Position numbers and translations under genes: made by a program
The notes under the pieces: generated by a model
Databases searched by the model: none
Seen by the model: the letters and a program-made list of their open reading frames with translations, nothing else
What the model was told of the DNA's origin: nothing
Source: Delphinapterus leucas
Lineage: Eukaryota > Chordata > Mammalia > Artiodactyla > Monodontidae
Assembly: GCF_002288925.2 (NCBI RefSeq)
Contig: NW_022098000.1
Location: forward strand, 3,307,277-3,371,276
Reading direction: 5' to 3'
DNA length: 64,000 nucleotides
Shown: positions 35,410-46,930 of the stretch, piece by piece
Numbering within the stretch: the first letter of the stretch is position 1
How the letters are laid out: each line of letters opens with the position of its first letter

Positions 35410-35472
35410 GGTGACCCTGGACAGCCTGGGAACCCTGGATACCCTGGACAACCTGGTCAAGATGGTAAGCCT
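35410..35472 (+). CDS. COL21A1: COL21A1 coding exon 9: triple-helix exon
   Basis: 63 nt, phase 0, residues 458-478: seven uninterrupted Gly-X-Y triplets, beginning GDPGQPGNPGYPGQPG and ending GQDGKP. Proline is frequent in the Y position, a substrate for prolyl 4-hydroxylase. Acceptor tcctctctag; donor gtgagt. A length of 63 is a multiple of the 9-nt collagen unit and differs from the 54-nt exons that follow. Confidence 0.96.
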
Positions 35473-35534
35473 GTGAGTACTGAAAGCTTAGTCATCTCCA
35501 GTACTGGGATTATAGGGTCAATGTAACCTTGCAC

Positions 35535-36105
35535 TGGGCGAAATTCAACAGGCAGGGAAGACTTTACTCAAGACTATTGTAATAGGGGAGAGAGGCTCAA
35601 CTCTACACAGCTGAAACAGGGGGAGGGAGGCCTCCTGAGGGCTGGGTGAGCTGGGAGAAAAGTACTGGAGGACTTTAAGGGGAGATTGATCAATGGGAGG
35701 AGCAAATGGAGTTATTCCTGAGCATGGCAAACGTCTTCCTCAAGGTTAGACCATCTGTGTTTGCTACTTGGCACCTGTCCAAGTTAGGGTCATCTCCTCT
35801 GTTTCCTTAATGGATTTTGGGGTGCTGTTTCCTTAATGGTTCCATTTCAACGGGATGGCTCTCAGGTCCTGGAGAAAGACCTGGGTTGTAAAACTGGCAA
35901 GAAGCTTTTAAAAAGATTTACATCTCAAAGGGGCAGATAAAGAATTTACGGTTGATTTTCAGTTTTCTAAAGTAAATGCTGTAGGAAAAGGGAAATCAGG
36001 GGTGTAGACTTGGGAGGAAGGCCGCTAAAGTTTAGTCAAGCTGAGGGCCACATTAAGGCTAGCTTGGTCGATAGAAGTAGTGTTCTAGTCTCCTTTTAGG
36101 TATCT
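35535..36105. mobile_element. Possible cetartiodactyl LTR-like repeat
   Basis: 'aggcagggaagactttactcaagactattgtaataggggagag' and 'gggagattgatcaatgggaggagc' are phrases I associate with a dispersed cetartiodactyl repeat of LTR type. The low-coordinate edge is T/A-rich as if reading into an antisense polyadenylation region. Boundaries and family are not certain, and there is no coding sequence. Confidence 0.3.
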
Positions 36106-36769
36106 TCACAACTGCATACATCTTTGCTACATTAAAAAATTGCCCAGTGAGTTCTCAATATCAATGAATATATGGGCTCAGAAATCCTTTTATTTTTTCC
36201 CCTTCGTGCCTTAAAGTTTTCAAGTTAAAGATCTTTCTAAAGGTGATGTTATTTTCCTCAGAATATATGCACTGGAGTATACTTATAATCTGACTTAAAC
36301 AAATATCCTCTAAGGTTCAAGAGAATTTTAGGGATATTTATGAATTAAGGAAACATAAAGCAAAACCACTTTAAAGCAACTTAGGCAAATTTTTACAGGT
36401 AAGTCAGCATATTTATCACAGTAAATAAACATGCGGTAATAACTTTTGAATGTTAAATAATTGTCGCCCAAAAAAAGTATCTCCTGAGAGACTTTATCAC
36501 AAGATGTTAACTCTTTCCATGAAGCATGGGAAGGTTTATACTGTGCGTCAATAATTTTCAAGGCAAGAAAGAACCACAGGCCTCATGTTAAACCACCAAC
36601 ACCCCAACCATCAGGATAGAAGGGAGCTTGTTCAGTCCCTGAGTGAGGTTTGCTGACAAATTTAATACAAAAAAATGCAGCCAACTTTCAAAGTGGCAGT
36701 GTGCTGGCACCTTTCACACCCGTGTTGCATGGAAAAGGGGTTAAATATACAGGTGAGCCTCTCTGAGAG

Positions 36770-38560
36770 AGATGTCAAAGAAAGGAGTCTGAAGAGGTGA
36801 CAAAGTGGTGGCCAGCTTGGAGCTGAAGCACTGCCAGGAGATGGGGGTGGTGCTGTTGAGCCGACTCAGTGGGATCCACTCCAAGTGTGATGGATCCATG
36901 AGGGGGCCTGCAGAAAGGAAGTGACGTGGTCTGACTTACTATTTAGAAAGATAAATATGAATATTCTGTGGACAGCAGATTATATGTGTCAACTGAAAAA
37001 ATGCACAGCCTAAAAGTTGAGAATTATGTTGTATTCGGCGGACTTTCTGAGGACTTCAAGCCTGGAAGGCAGTGTCTCAGAGAGCTCTAAGGGACTGCTC
37101 GGAAGAGGTGAGGGAGGGGCCAGGATATAGAGGGATTTTTGCAACAAAGGTCAGGGAGTCCAAACATCAAAAGATTACCGTTCATTAAAGAAAACCAGAC
37201 ATCTCAAGTTAAGGGATTTAGTGCTTTTCTATGTATGGGAAGATGCAAGAGTCCAGGCTCATTGAAGTCATTCCTTTGATATGCACCTCAGCTATCTGGG
37301 GCCAGTGTCCTGTGTTTTCTCATCCTGAGTCCCCTCAGGGTACATCACTGGGGGCGGCTGCAGTGGCTGAGGGCTTGATGGTGGGCATCCTGTTTCCATC
37401 CTGAGTTGCTTCAGGGATTACAGTCTGGGTGGTTGTAATGTGACGGCTTGATGGCTGCAATATCCTTTGTTTACTGACATGGCAGGTGGCATTTTTCATT
37501 CACATGGGGCAAGAGTGGGGGCAGGAGGCCATGGAGGAGGTTATTTCAACATTCTGAGTGAGAAGTAAGGGTGGCCTGGATTAGGGCGATGTGCTGGAAG
37601 AGAGAAGAAGTGGTCAGAGTCTGGAGTATTTTTTAATGTGAAGCTGAGAAGAATCCCTGTCAAGTTAGATGTGAGAGCATGAGAGAAAGTGCCAAGGAAG
37701 CCTCAGAGGATCTTAGCTTGGGCAGCCGGGTGAATTGTGGTGCCATTTCCTGAGCTGGGCGACACTGGCAGAGATGTAAGTTTTGGGGGGAGACATCGAG
37801 AATGCATTTGTGGACCTGCTGAAGGTGTCTCCTAGGATATTAGAAACAGGAACCTTGAGTCAGGAATGTGTTGGAGAATGAAAACACACAGTTAGGACTC
37901 TGTAGCATGTGGATGTATCTAAGCCTGCCAGAGCCGATGAGATCATTCAGGGAGTAAGTACAGATAATGGGAGAAGAGAAGGGGGCAGGGAGTTGAGCTT
38001 AGGGCTCTGTTACAGAGAAAAATAGGAGGAGGATCCAGTTGAGGAAATTGGGAAAGAATAGTCAGTGAAGTAGGAGGACCACAGGGAGGGTGTGGAATCC
38101 CAGAAGCCAAGTGCAGAACGTATTTGAAGAAGGGAGCCATTCATTGTGTCACTGCTGCCATGAGGTTGATAAAAATGAGCTCTGTGCCTAGACCATTGGA
38201 TTTGCTTGATAGAAGTCATTAGGGACCTTGATAAATGGGGTTTCAGGGAAAAGCAGGATTAAACAATGGGTTCAAGAGAGACAGCTGGAGATAAAATGGT
38301 AACAGTGAACATAGATACTTCTGAGGGGTGTAATGGGGAACAGAGAACTGGAGCAGTAGCATGGGGAGGACGTGGGATAAAGGGGTTTTTGAAACAATAG
38401 GAGATGTTAGAACATGTTTATATGATGATGAAAATGAGGCAGAAGGGGAAAATTCGGTGATTTGGGAGATAAGGGATATTTACAGGAAGAAAATCCTTGG
38501 GTAGGTAAGAGGGCATTGGTTCCAGTCACAAGAGGAAAAGTGTGGCCTGGATAAGAGTCT
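36770..38560 (-). mobile_element. LINE-2 reverse transcriptase fragment, split by a younger insertion
   Basis: Antisense L2. On the minus strand, pieces of the reverse transcriptase region are legible ('GFWDSTPSLWSSYFTDYSFP' at 38219-38010 and 'PTSLTILSQFPQLDPPPIFL' in a neighbouring frame), showing frameshift decay. The L2 match runs about 36770-36975, is interrupted, and resumes at about 37500 ('gcaagagtgggggcaggagg'), continuing to about 38560. L2 is an ancient CR1-clade LINE, dead in placental mammals. Confidence 0.7.
36985..37500. mobile_element. Insertion within L2, LTR-like, family not named
   Basis: About 0.5 kb that breaks the L2 alignment. Recognisable phrases are 'gttgagaattatgttgtatt', 'ctcagagagctctaagggactgctc', 'aggatatagagggatttttgcaac' and 'cctgagtcccctcagggt', typical of a dispersed cetartiodactyl repeat that I believe is LTR-derived. 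Ends are approximate and no target-site duplication was identified. Confidence 0.4.
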
Positions 38561-39384
38561 AGGCAGTTAAAGCTTCAAATGGGGGTTAGAGGGCCAAGCC
38601 AAAAAGTACAGAAATTGCTAGGTGCAAGGATAAGAAGTTTATCATCAGACTGATTCTATTTGAGTTGAATGAAATGAATGGATTCCAAACCTAGCATCTC
38701 CCCCTTTTGCCTTTATCTTCAACTCCCATTATGTGCCAACACTTGCCTTGTCGTTTCTCTTATAACCCATCCCTTTCTTGCGATAACTGCAGGTGTCATG
38801 TGACCTTGGTGAATTCCCTCACTGCAACCCCTTCATCCCGCTGAAGATACTGCCCAAGGGCCTGGGGGAGTTCTGCCCTGATCATACTGAGGGGGATGGG
38901 TTTTATGAAGATGAGCCCTCTGCCCTGGAGACCCCTTCCATGGGACATGCTCTCTCTGTTGCTGGCAGCTGCAGTGCTGTCTCAACTCCAAAGCAGAGAC
39001 ACCTCACATGTCGACTTGTCACCTGCTGGCCTCTTGTGATGACACGGAGCTCCCCTGACAGCACTGCCAAATTATTTAGGCTTTTGTCTTTCTAGTGGTG
39101 CAAAGTCCTAGGCAATATTGAGAGGTGAGTGCCTTCCACAGGCTATCAGCTCTAGTTTGCCCTTTTTGCCATGAATGAAGTACTGGAAATTAGTTATAAT
39201 TAGCTTGATACAATAATCATGGATATGATACTCTGTGACTCTCATTTAAGCTATAGTAGGCTTATTGTCTCATCTCATTCAGTACATGTATATTTGTGTT
39301 TGTGTGTATGTATAGATATAGCTCTGTAGTATCTGACATTAGATGTTAGATGCTATTAGGTAATATCTGATGTTAGAGAAAGAA

Positions 39385-39825
39385 GAAACCTACTGTAGTA
39401 GACAGAATAATGTCCACATCCTAACTCCAAACCCTGTGAATATGTATGGTACCTTACATGGCAAAAGGGACTTTGAGATGAAGACATTTTCTTGGTTAAT
39501 CTGAGTGGCCCAGTGTCATCACAAGGGTTCTTATAAGAGGGAGGCAGGAGTATCAGTCAGAGAAGATGTGGTGGGTGATGGAAGCAGAGATCAGAGGGAA
39601 GCAGCTGTGAGCCAAGGAATGCAGGCAGCATCTAGAAGCTGGGAAAGGGAAGGGACAGATTCTCCCCTGGAGCCTCTGGATGGAATTCAACCTCCCAGTG
39701 ACACCAAGAATTTAGCTCCCTAAGACCCATTATGAACTTCTGACCTCCGGAAACATAAGTATGTGCTGTGTTAAGCCACTCTGTTTGGGGTAATTTGTTA
39801 CATCAGCAGTGGGAAACTGATGCAC
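39385..39825 (+). mobile_element. MaLR/MLT-like solo LTR
   Basis: 'agacagaataatgtccacatcctaactcc', 'ccttacatggcaaaagggactttg', 'cacaagggttcttataagagggaggcagga', 'ccaaggaatgcaggcagcatctagaagctgg' and 'gttaagccactctgtttggggtaatttgttaca' are in the order of a well-known mammalian LTR. It ends near 'gggaaactgatgca'. The exact subfamily is not assigned. Confidence 0.65.
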
Positions 39826-41139
39826 TACCCCAATACTGTTTACCTAAAGGGATGACTTTTTTCTTAAATATCTCCCTTTTCCCTTGTCTTTTTCCCTCTG
39901 CAGGAGATAAGAGGTTAGGTGACCAGGCAGGAAGAGAAAGTGAGCCTGGGAGCCAGAACAGCTGAGGGTCATTAGTGTGTGTCCAGGGCCAGCGCAGCGG
40001 GAGTGGGGCAGTGTGGGTGGGGCCTCTGGCTGGTGATTGAAGCCATCTGGCCAAGGAAACTTGGATGGAACAATTCTAAGGGAATTCTGCTTTGTTTGGA
40101 TTTGGCTCTGTGCAACCCCCCTCAATCAGTAATTTGAATCTTTTTCACATAACCGGGCCAAGTCAACTGAAGCTTTAAATAGGAAATTATTCCACTCTGG
40201 AGAAATACTAATTTTCATAAGGAATATGCCTTCAACCAAAATTAAAGAACTATTTTCAAATCCTTCCACTGCTTTCTAACTTCTCTATCAGTTAAATAGC
40301 TTCTCTCAGCACAGTATCTGAGCATATTACTATTTTACTATTTTATCATTATCAAAAAAGAGGCAGAGGAAATATTTATACATCCTGTTAGGTACTTCAG
40401 AGTAGGACAGCTGTGAAAAGCACTGCACTGCTATGACACTGATTTTTTTTTTAAAGAAGGCCATTTTTGGAAACATAATAGGACTATTTTATGATTTTAT
40501 AGAAGTTTGTATTTTTATGGTGCTCATTTCCACCTCTTTTCTGTCGTCATTAATTACTATTCATGAAGGAAAGTACTTCCCTGAACCCAAAGCCTCAGCT
40601 AGTTGTTGGAGAGATCTGGGGCTGTTTTGCCTTCTTCTTTGCTTTTGAAAGTTGGTTTGCTTTTATGGGCCTCAGTCTTTTCATCTGGAAAATAAGAAGG
40701 TTCTCTCCAATGCTGATTTTCTAAGATTTCAGTAAAGTCATATTTGCTAAGAGAGAAAGGTGGGCTAGACCAAGCTTCAGGATTTTGGAGATGATTTTCC
40801 ATATTGGCCTTAAGAACTGTCTCAGGAAGCCTGACCATGCACTACTTCCAATAGACAAGAGTGCACTGGTCAACAGGTCAACCTCAGTGATGCAGTGCCC
40901 CTCTCCACCCCCACACCCATCAACGTGCCCCTGGATGGTCCAGAGATGCCAGAAGGGGCCCGCTTTCTCTGGGGGATTAAACCTTGTAGAAGTGGTAGTC
41001 AGCACAGGTGGGGAATTTCAAAGTTACAGGGCCTTCTTAAACCACACATAGAGGGGTGGGGCACATACTCAAGATGAAGGTGTAAGGTAGGTGGGAGGAA
41101 GGAGTGGCCTCCTAGAGCCTTCAGGCCCTTGTGACCACT

Positions 41140-41600
41140 TGACTTTGGTTTCAGTTGGAGTGAACTCAGGAGCCATGGGAGGGTCTTGAATAAAGCTGTA
41201 ACGTGACATAACTTATTTGTAAAAGAAATGACTCTGACTTCTGAGTTGAAAATAGATGTTAGGGCGATGAGGGCAAAAACAGGGAGATGAGGACAGGAGA
41301 CTCTTGAAATAATCCAGGAATGAGATGAGGGCGACTGGCGTCAGGATGGTAGGAGCGAGGGGAAGGGAATTGCCTACACTCTCGGGATATTTTGAAGTTA
41401 GAGCCCCCAGGATTTACTGAGGTATCAGATGTGAGTTTGCAAGAGAGCAGTCAAGGGTGACTCCAGTGAGATGTGGTAGAGAAAATCGGGGAAGGAGAGT
41501 CAGGAGTTTGCCTTTGGATAGATCAGATTTTTATGTTAGACGTTCAAGTAGAAATTGTAAGTGGGTGATTGAGGATAGAAGTCTGGCATTCAGAGGGAGT
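41140..41600 (-). mobile_element. LINE-2 fragment (antisense)
   Basis: 'agtggagtgaactcaggagcc' type wording, 'gaaatgactctgacttctgag', 'atgagggcgactggcgtcag', 'agttagagcccccaggattt' and 'cagtcaagggtgactccagtgag' parallel the L2 antisense segment at 37.5-37.8 kb. Degenerate. Confidence 0.6.
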
Positions 41601-42743
41601 TCTCTTTGTGAACTGTCCTTTCTTGTATTTTGCATCTCAATTAATGCACTTCTTATACATTAAGATAATGAATCCTTTGCTATAGATGTTGTCAATAGTT
41701 CTTCTCTTTATTTGGTTTTAATTTTTAGAAAGGTAAAATTCCCCCACAATTAAATATTTTCTCTTGCTGTTTCTTCCAGTGTTCTTTTTTTGAGCATTCG
41801 ATACTCTATGTTCATTGATTTAATATGATTTTCAAGAATTTTTGATTCTTGATTTCATTTTGGGAATTTATTTTGGCATTTGGGGTGACATGACGATCCA
41901 AAAAGCTCTGGTCAACTTGGAGGATGGCCATTCTAACAAACTGAAATTCAACCAGAATATTTGCCTGTGAGACGGTATTTAAATTTAACCTTGTCGAAAG
42001 AGGAATTAACATATGTAATGTGTGGCCTCAAAGGCTGATGCAATTTTTGGTCTTGTTAGTAATATGTGATGTATGTATTACGGAAGACTACAATCCTGCT
42101 TTTGGAGTGTTGGATTTGGTTTGGGATACTACACTTTAGGAGTATGTAGGATCTGGAATTCATTCTGAAGAAGAGAGTAAACTCAGAAGACAGCCGGCGG
42201 GGGGTGGGGGGGGCAGTTACTGAGCTTCAGGTGTTATCCCAGCAAAGATGCTCTTCTCAAATTCTAAAATCCTCCAGAATGGTGTTAGAGAGAAGGAGGA
42301 AAGGGAGGAGAACTAGGCTTGTAGAGTAAGTTTGTTGGGGGGTGGATAATTAGTAATAGAACAATAGGACCCAGCAGACAAGATTTTTATGCTTTCCTCT
42401 TTCCCGACTCTGAACTGAATATGGTACCAACTGTGGACTCAGTCTTTTAAGAGCTGTGGGGGTTTGGGGTCCAAGTGCCATGAAGATGAAGGACCTGGAA
42501 AATGAGATACATTAGGATACAGGCCAAAGAAATGGCTATGATGTAGCTTGGAAAAAAGAATAACACGAAGCAGCCTCATTATGAAGTATATGAAACATCC
42601 TTCTAGAGGGAACAGTTTCCACCTGAACTCACTTGCCTTCAGTCTTGGTTCCTTACCAAAAGTGCTTATGGTCTCCCTGTCTCCCGCTGCCATTAAACAA
42701 CCCCCCCCCACACACACACCTATGAACGTCTCACTGATAGATT

Positions 42744-42977
42744 AAAATGTGGACCATTGGGCTTCCCTGGTGGCGCAGTGGTTGAGAGCTCGCCTGCCGA
42801 TGCAGGGGACACGGGTTCGTGCCCCGGTCCGGGAAGATCCCACATGCCGCGGAGCGGCTGGGCCCGTGAGCCATGGCCGCTGAGCCTGCGCGTCTGGAGC
42901 CTGTGCTCCTCAATGGGAGAGGCCACAGCGGTGAGAGGCCCGCGTACCGCAAAAAAAAAAAAAAAATGTGGACCATT
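42744..42977 (+). mobile_element. CHR-type SINE, GC-rich form, perfect 15-bp target-site duplication
   Basis: Sense SINE body at 42759-42962 between perfect direct repeats aaaatgtggaccatt (42744-42758 and 42963-42977). It starts 'gggcttccctggtggcgcag', ends 'gaggcccgcgtaccgc' and has an A-tail of about 17. The intact duplication, uninterrupted tail and close match to sister copies suggest a relatively young insertion. Confidence 0.95.
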
Positions 42978-43959
42978 TGTGTCAAATGAAGTATCCACTG
43001 CTTTGGCAGTTTATCTTCCTTTTCTCTAATAAAACGTTATTTAAAACTCATCTCTTCTATAAAGTTTTCCTAGACAAAGCTTAGTGGATTAGCTACTTCA
43101 TTTTTCTTCAACACACCCCTTATGTAAATCTCATATATGGATCTTTCCATGTTTATGTCATGCGTCTCTTAAATAGATTACATTATATTTTATATAGGCA
43201 GTATATACAATAATAATAATATGTGCATAATCATTACATGTATATGAATGCTATCTGTATATTTAATTAAATTATTCAAGGAATTGTTTGGTGGCACACC
43301 TAGCACTTGTGATTTTAAAGGTCAGTTCATGCTGACATTGTGTCTTCTTTTGATTGTAATCTTTATGAATGCAGGGCTGTTTCTACTATTATTTTTAGAG
43401 TCCTAGGTACTGGTGACTGGTTGGACTCAATATTTATATATTTGCTTATTTATTTATTCTTTCATTCATCCACTCACATTCTAGATATTTGTTGGGTGTT
43501 CTTCTAGGCTAAGGGAATATAGCAGTGAAGAAAACAGAAAAAATATCCTCTGTTTTGAATATCACATTCCACCGGGGAAGGAGAGGTAATAAATTCATAA
43601 TTATAAAATAATAAATACGTAAATAATATCAGATGGTGGGAAGTACTATGAAAAAAGATGGGACAGCAAGAGAGGGAATGAGGTTTAGCTATTGGTCATC
43701 GTCCTTTAAACATAAAGCATAACTATAGAGATTTAGGGTGGGAAATAAGAATTACTAAGAAGGTATCAGTTAACTTAAAAAGCTGTGCATTCTCCTTTTG
43801 AAATAAGCTTAGTATAACTTTAAGTGTTGCCTCACTCAGGGAATGGGGCAGTTTAGTTAGCTAAGTTTAATTGCATCTGTGAATCTGAGAACAGAACTGT
43901 ATCTGCAGAGATTACTTGTCAAAGGCAGGCAGTGTTTTCCTTTCATGTGCAAAGCTCAA

Positions 43960-44280
43960 GTCTGATTGTGTGAGCCCCTGATTGAGTGGCTTGGATAGAG
44001 ATCAAAGTCCTTCATCAGACCCACAATGCTGTGTGCATAGCCTCCATCCTCCCATTTTGGTCCTGTTTTGCAGGCTGCTTCCTCATGCTCTCTCTCTTCT
44101 TTCTTCTCCGTGGATGTGTCTCATCCCGTCACACCGCAGGACACGTTGAAGGGCTCCCTCTGCTGCACTGTGCTTCCTTGACTGTTCCTTTGAGCCTGTG
44201 TCTTCCGGAAGCTTCCCCTGACTGCTACCCTTTGACCCTTATGGCATCACAGTTCTTTCTTAGATCTCAGCGCAGGTGAA
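43960..44280 (+). mobile_element. Probable LINE-2 3' region
   Basis: 'atcaaagtccttcatcagacccacaatgctg' and 'gaagcttcccctgactgcta' resemble the L2 3' region; the 97-codon frame here (43986-44279) is not a gene. Weak call. Confidence 0.4.
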
Positions 44281-45869
44281 ATTTTACAGATATTCATGTG
44301 ATCTGTTACTCAAATAATTTGAGCAATCAGTTAAAGCCTATAAACTCCTTGACTCATAGTTGGGTTAGGTGACAAAAAAACTAGTTTCTGTAGTAGATAT
44401 ACCTGGAAAGACAGATTTATGAATATTCTTAGAATTTAGTTGTGTAGAGTTATAAACTCTGCCAGTGCCTAGAGGAATCCACAGTGCACATTAGAAGTAT
44501 ACACTTAATTTTGGTTACCTAGTTACCCTGGCTGGGTACATAAGAGACTCTGTTGGAACTCTGGGAAACATTGAAGAGAATTATGTAATAGTATAAAATT
44601 TAAATCACCTTCTTATATTTTAAAAAGGAGAGTGACATCCAAAGAGATTTCTCTAGATTTCATTCTCTTTTTTAAGTTTAGAATATTTAAAGGAAACCAA
44701 TGACTCTATCCTCACTACTGAAACAAATCTGTACATTTAGATTGGCAGAATATTTTATGGTATGGTTAGAACTGGGCTCAGAAGAGACTGTGACCTTTGC
44801 ACATTTGATGATTTTATTTTCTTAATTTCCTTTTCAAAGCTATACATCTTTCCTGGAGCATCGGAACTCTGAATCATGGAAGAAAGTAAATTGATTCTGT
44901 ATTCTTCAACCCTACAATTTGGCAGCGAGAATATTTTTTTCCTAAAAATGACTCATTTACAAAGAGACTTTGTGTGAACATGGAAAAGACTTACATACTT
45001 TCAGAAATCTTGCAGTTGGGGGTAGGGTGGGTATCTGGGCCTGCTAATAATTGCGAAATGGCAAAATTAATGTTGAACAGGATTAGTTGGTCAATGATCA
45101 TGTGAAAGTTACAGTTCTACAAGAAAAGACAGACACTTTTATATTCAGAAAAAGAAAAACTCAGTAAGCTATATAAAAAGCTTATCATTTTTCCTGTTTT
45201 AGGGCATTTTTCTTGTTTTAATGTACCCTGCTATGAGTCAACCAATGTTTTACTTTTTGCTCCTCTCGGAAAGTGTTCTGTGTTGTAATATTCCTGCCCG
45301 TTAACCTTTATTTTCCTGATTTTTAGTCCAAAATTTGTTGTTCTGAATTTCATCCAATTTCTTCTGGTGATTTGCCCTGGGATCTCCCAGCTTGAACGTG
45401 GTTTTGGTTTTTCTTTATTTTGTTGCTAATCATGCTTCCTCTAGCTTCTAAAATAATCATTGAATATCTTGATACAACTAAGTTTTCAAGAATGCATCTC
45501 ATTGTACGTTAAGAAAACAACAACAAGCTGGTTCTTATAGTGTGGGAAGCATTGATTATTCCTGTATTGCAGTTCTTCTAAAGACAAAGCAAACAGGGCC
45601 ATTAAAAAATACACAGAGACCTTGTTCAGACGTTCAGCAGTAGATCTGTATGCATTCTGAAGAAAGGTTGTCATGATGTGATGCCCAGCCATGCCATTTT
45701 TCATGCTCTAACGGTGGCCATTAAGACTACAAAATAACATTCTGCAGAAGTGTTCTCATGGCTTTGCACAATAGTCACTGAGTCTGAAGACAAGAAAGAA
45801 GCTCACCTTTACTGAATTCCTTATGCCTGCAAGACTTTTTCACCTGTGAGTCCATTTGTTTCTTTTCAG

Positions 45870-45990
45870 AAGCAAAGTGGGTATTATTATCCTAGTTTAT
45901 GGTGAGAAACTGAGGCTTAGCTAGGCAAAATGACTTAGCCGAAGTCCCACAGAAAGTCAAGGGAGGAGGAAAAATTCAGCCCCAGGTCTT
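45870..45990 (-). mobile_element. MIR fragment
   Basis: 'gtgggtattattatcctagtttatggtgagaaactgaggcttagc', then 'gacttagccgaagtcccacag', is the antisense MIR core. Confidence 0.75.
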
Positions 45991-46207
45991 TTCCAATTTC
46001 AAACTTCATTGCCTTTCCACTTCACTGTGCTGCCTCCCAGGATTTGGGGATGTGATGAGTCTGCCTGAGGTCACATTATAAGTCAGAGGTGAGCTGGGAA
46101 CATTGTTTGGGGCATCTCCACATTGCTTTAATCCATTAAAATATGATGTGCCCTCTCTAACAAATGCAATACGTTCACTTATTTCTTCTTCGAAGGGGAG
46201 AGATGGC

Positions 46208-46438
46208 ATGGCAGCTTTTTTTTTTTTTTTTGCGGTACGTGGGCCTCTCACTGCCGCGGCCTCTCCCGTCACGGAGCGCAGGCTCTGGACGTGCAGGCTC
46301 AGCGGCCATGGCTCACGGGCCCAGCCGCTCCGCGGCATGTGGGATCCTCCCAGACCGGGGCACGAACCCGTGTCCCCTGCATCGGCAGGCAGACTCTCAA
46401 CCACTGCGCCACCAGGGAAGCCTGGTATGGCAGCTTTT
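46208..46438 (-). mobile_element. CHR-type SINE, GC-rich form, with 12-bp target-site duplication
   Basis: Antisense body at 46220-46426: T-tail, then 'gcggtacgtgggcctctcac', through to 'ccaccagggaagc'. Perfect direct repeat atggcagctttt at 46208-46219 and 46427-46438. It produces spurious open frames on both strands (100-132 codons). Confidence 0.94.
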
Positions 46439-46739
46439 GATCTTCTACAAAAGATTAACTTTCTGAAAAAAAAAGTAATAAAGCAGATATGACATTTGGC
46501 TTAACTTTTGAAAAAAATGTGAAAGAAAATAATTCATTAAATGTGAACTTTGCTGATGACCAACCATTTTGATACATAGTAACTTTCTTTTGAGGAATTT
46601 TATGAATATTCCTTTCCTCTGGGTCTTCAGAATTCTAACCAACTTAAAACCAGTCTGGCAAATGGACTCCCTTGAATCCGATGTATTGTTCTAGAATCCT
46701 AAGGTTGGATGCACCATGATGCATTTTCTGATAAGAAGG

Positions 46740-46930
46740 TATTTCCACCTGCTCTGTCAACTTACTAGTTATGCAACTTTTGGCAAGTTCTCAGTTTCCT
46801 CATCTGCAAATGGGGATAATGTAGAACCTACATTAAAGGGTGGCTATGAGGATTAAGTGAATTAACATATATGAAATACATAGTCTGGAACATGATAAAT
46901 ACTTTATAAATCATTGTTACTATTATTTAT
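46740..46930 (+). mobile_element. MIR element
   Basis: 'cttttggcaagttctcagtttcctcatctgcaaatggggataatgt' and 'ggctatgaggattaagtgaattaacatat' are sense MIR core and 3' part. Confidence 0.8.
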
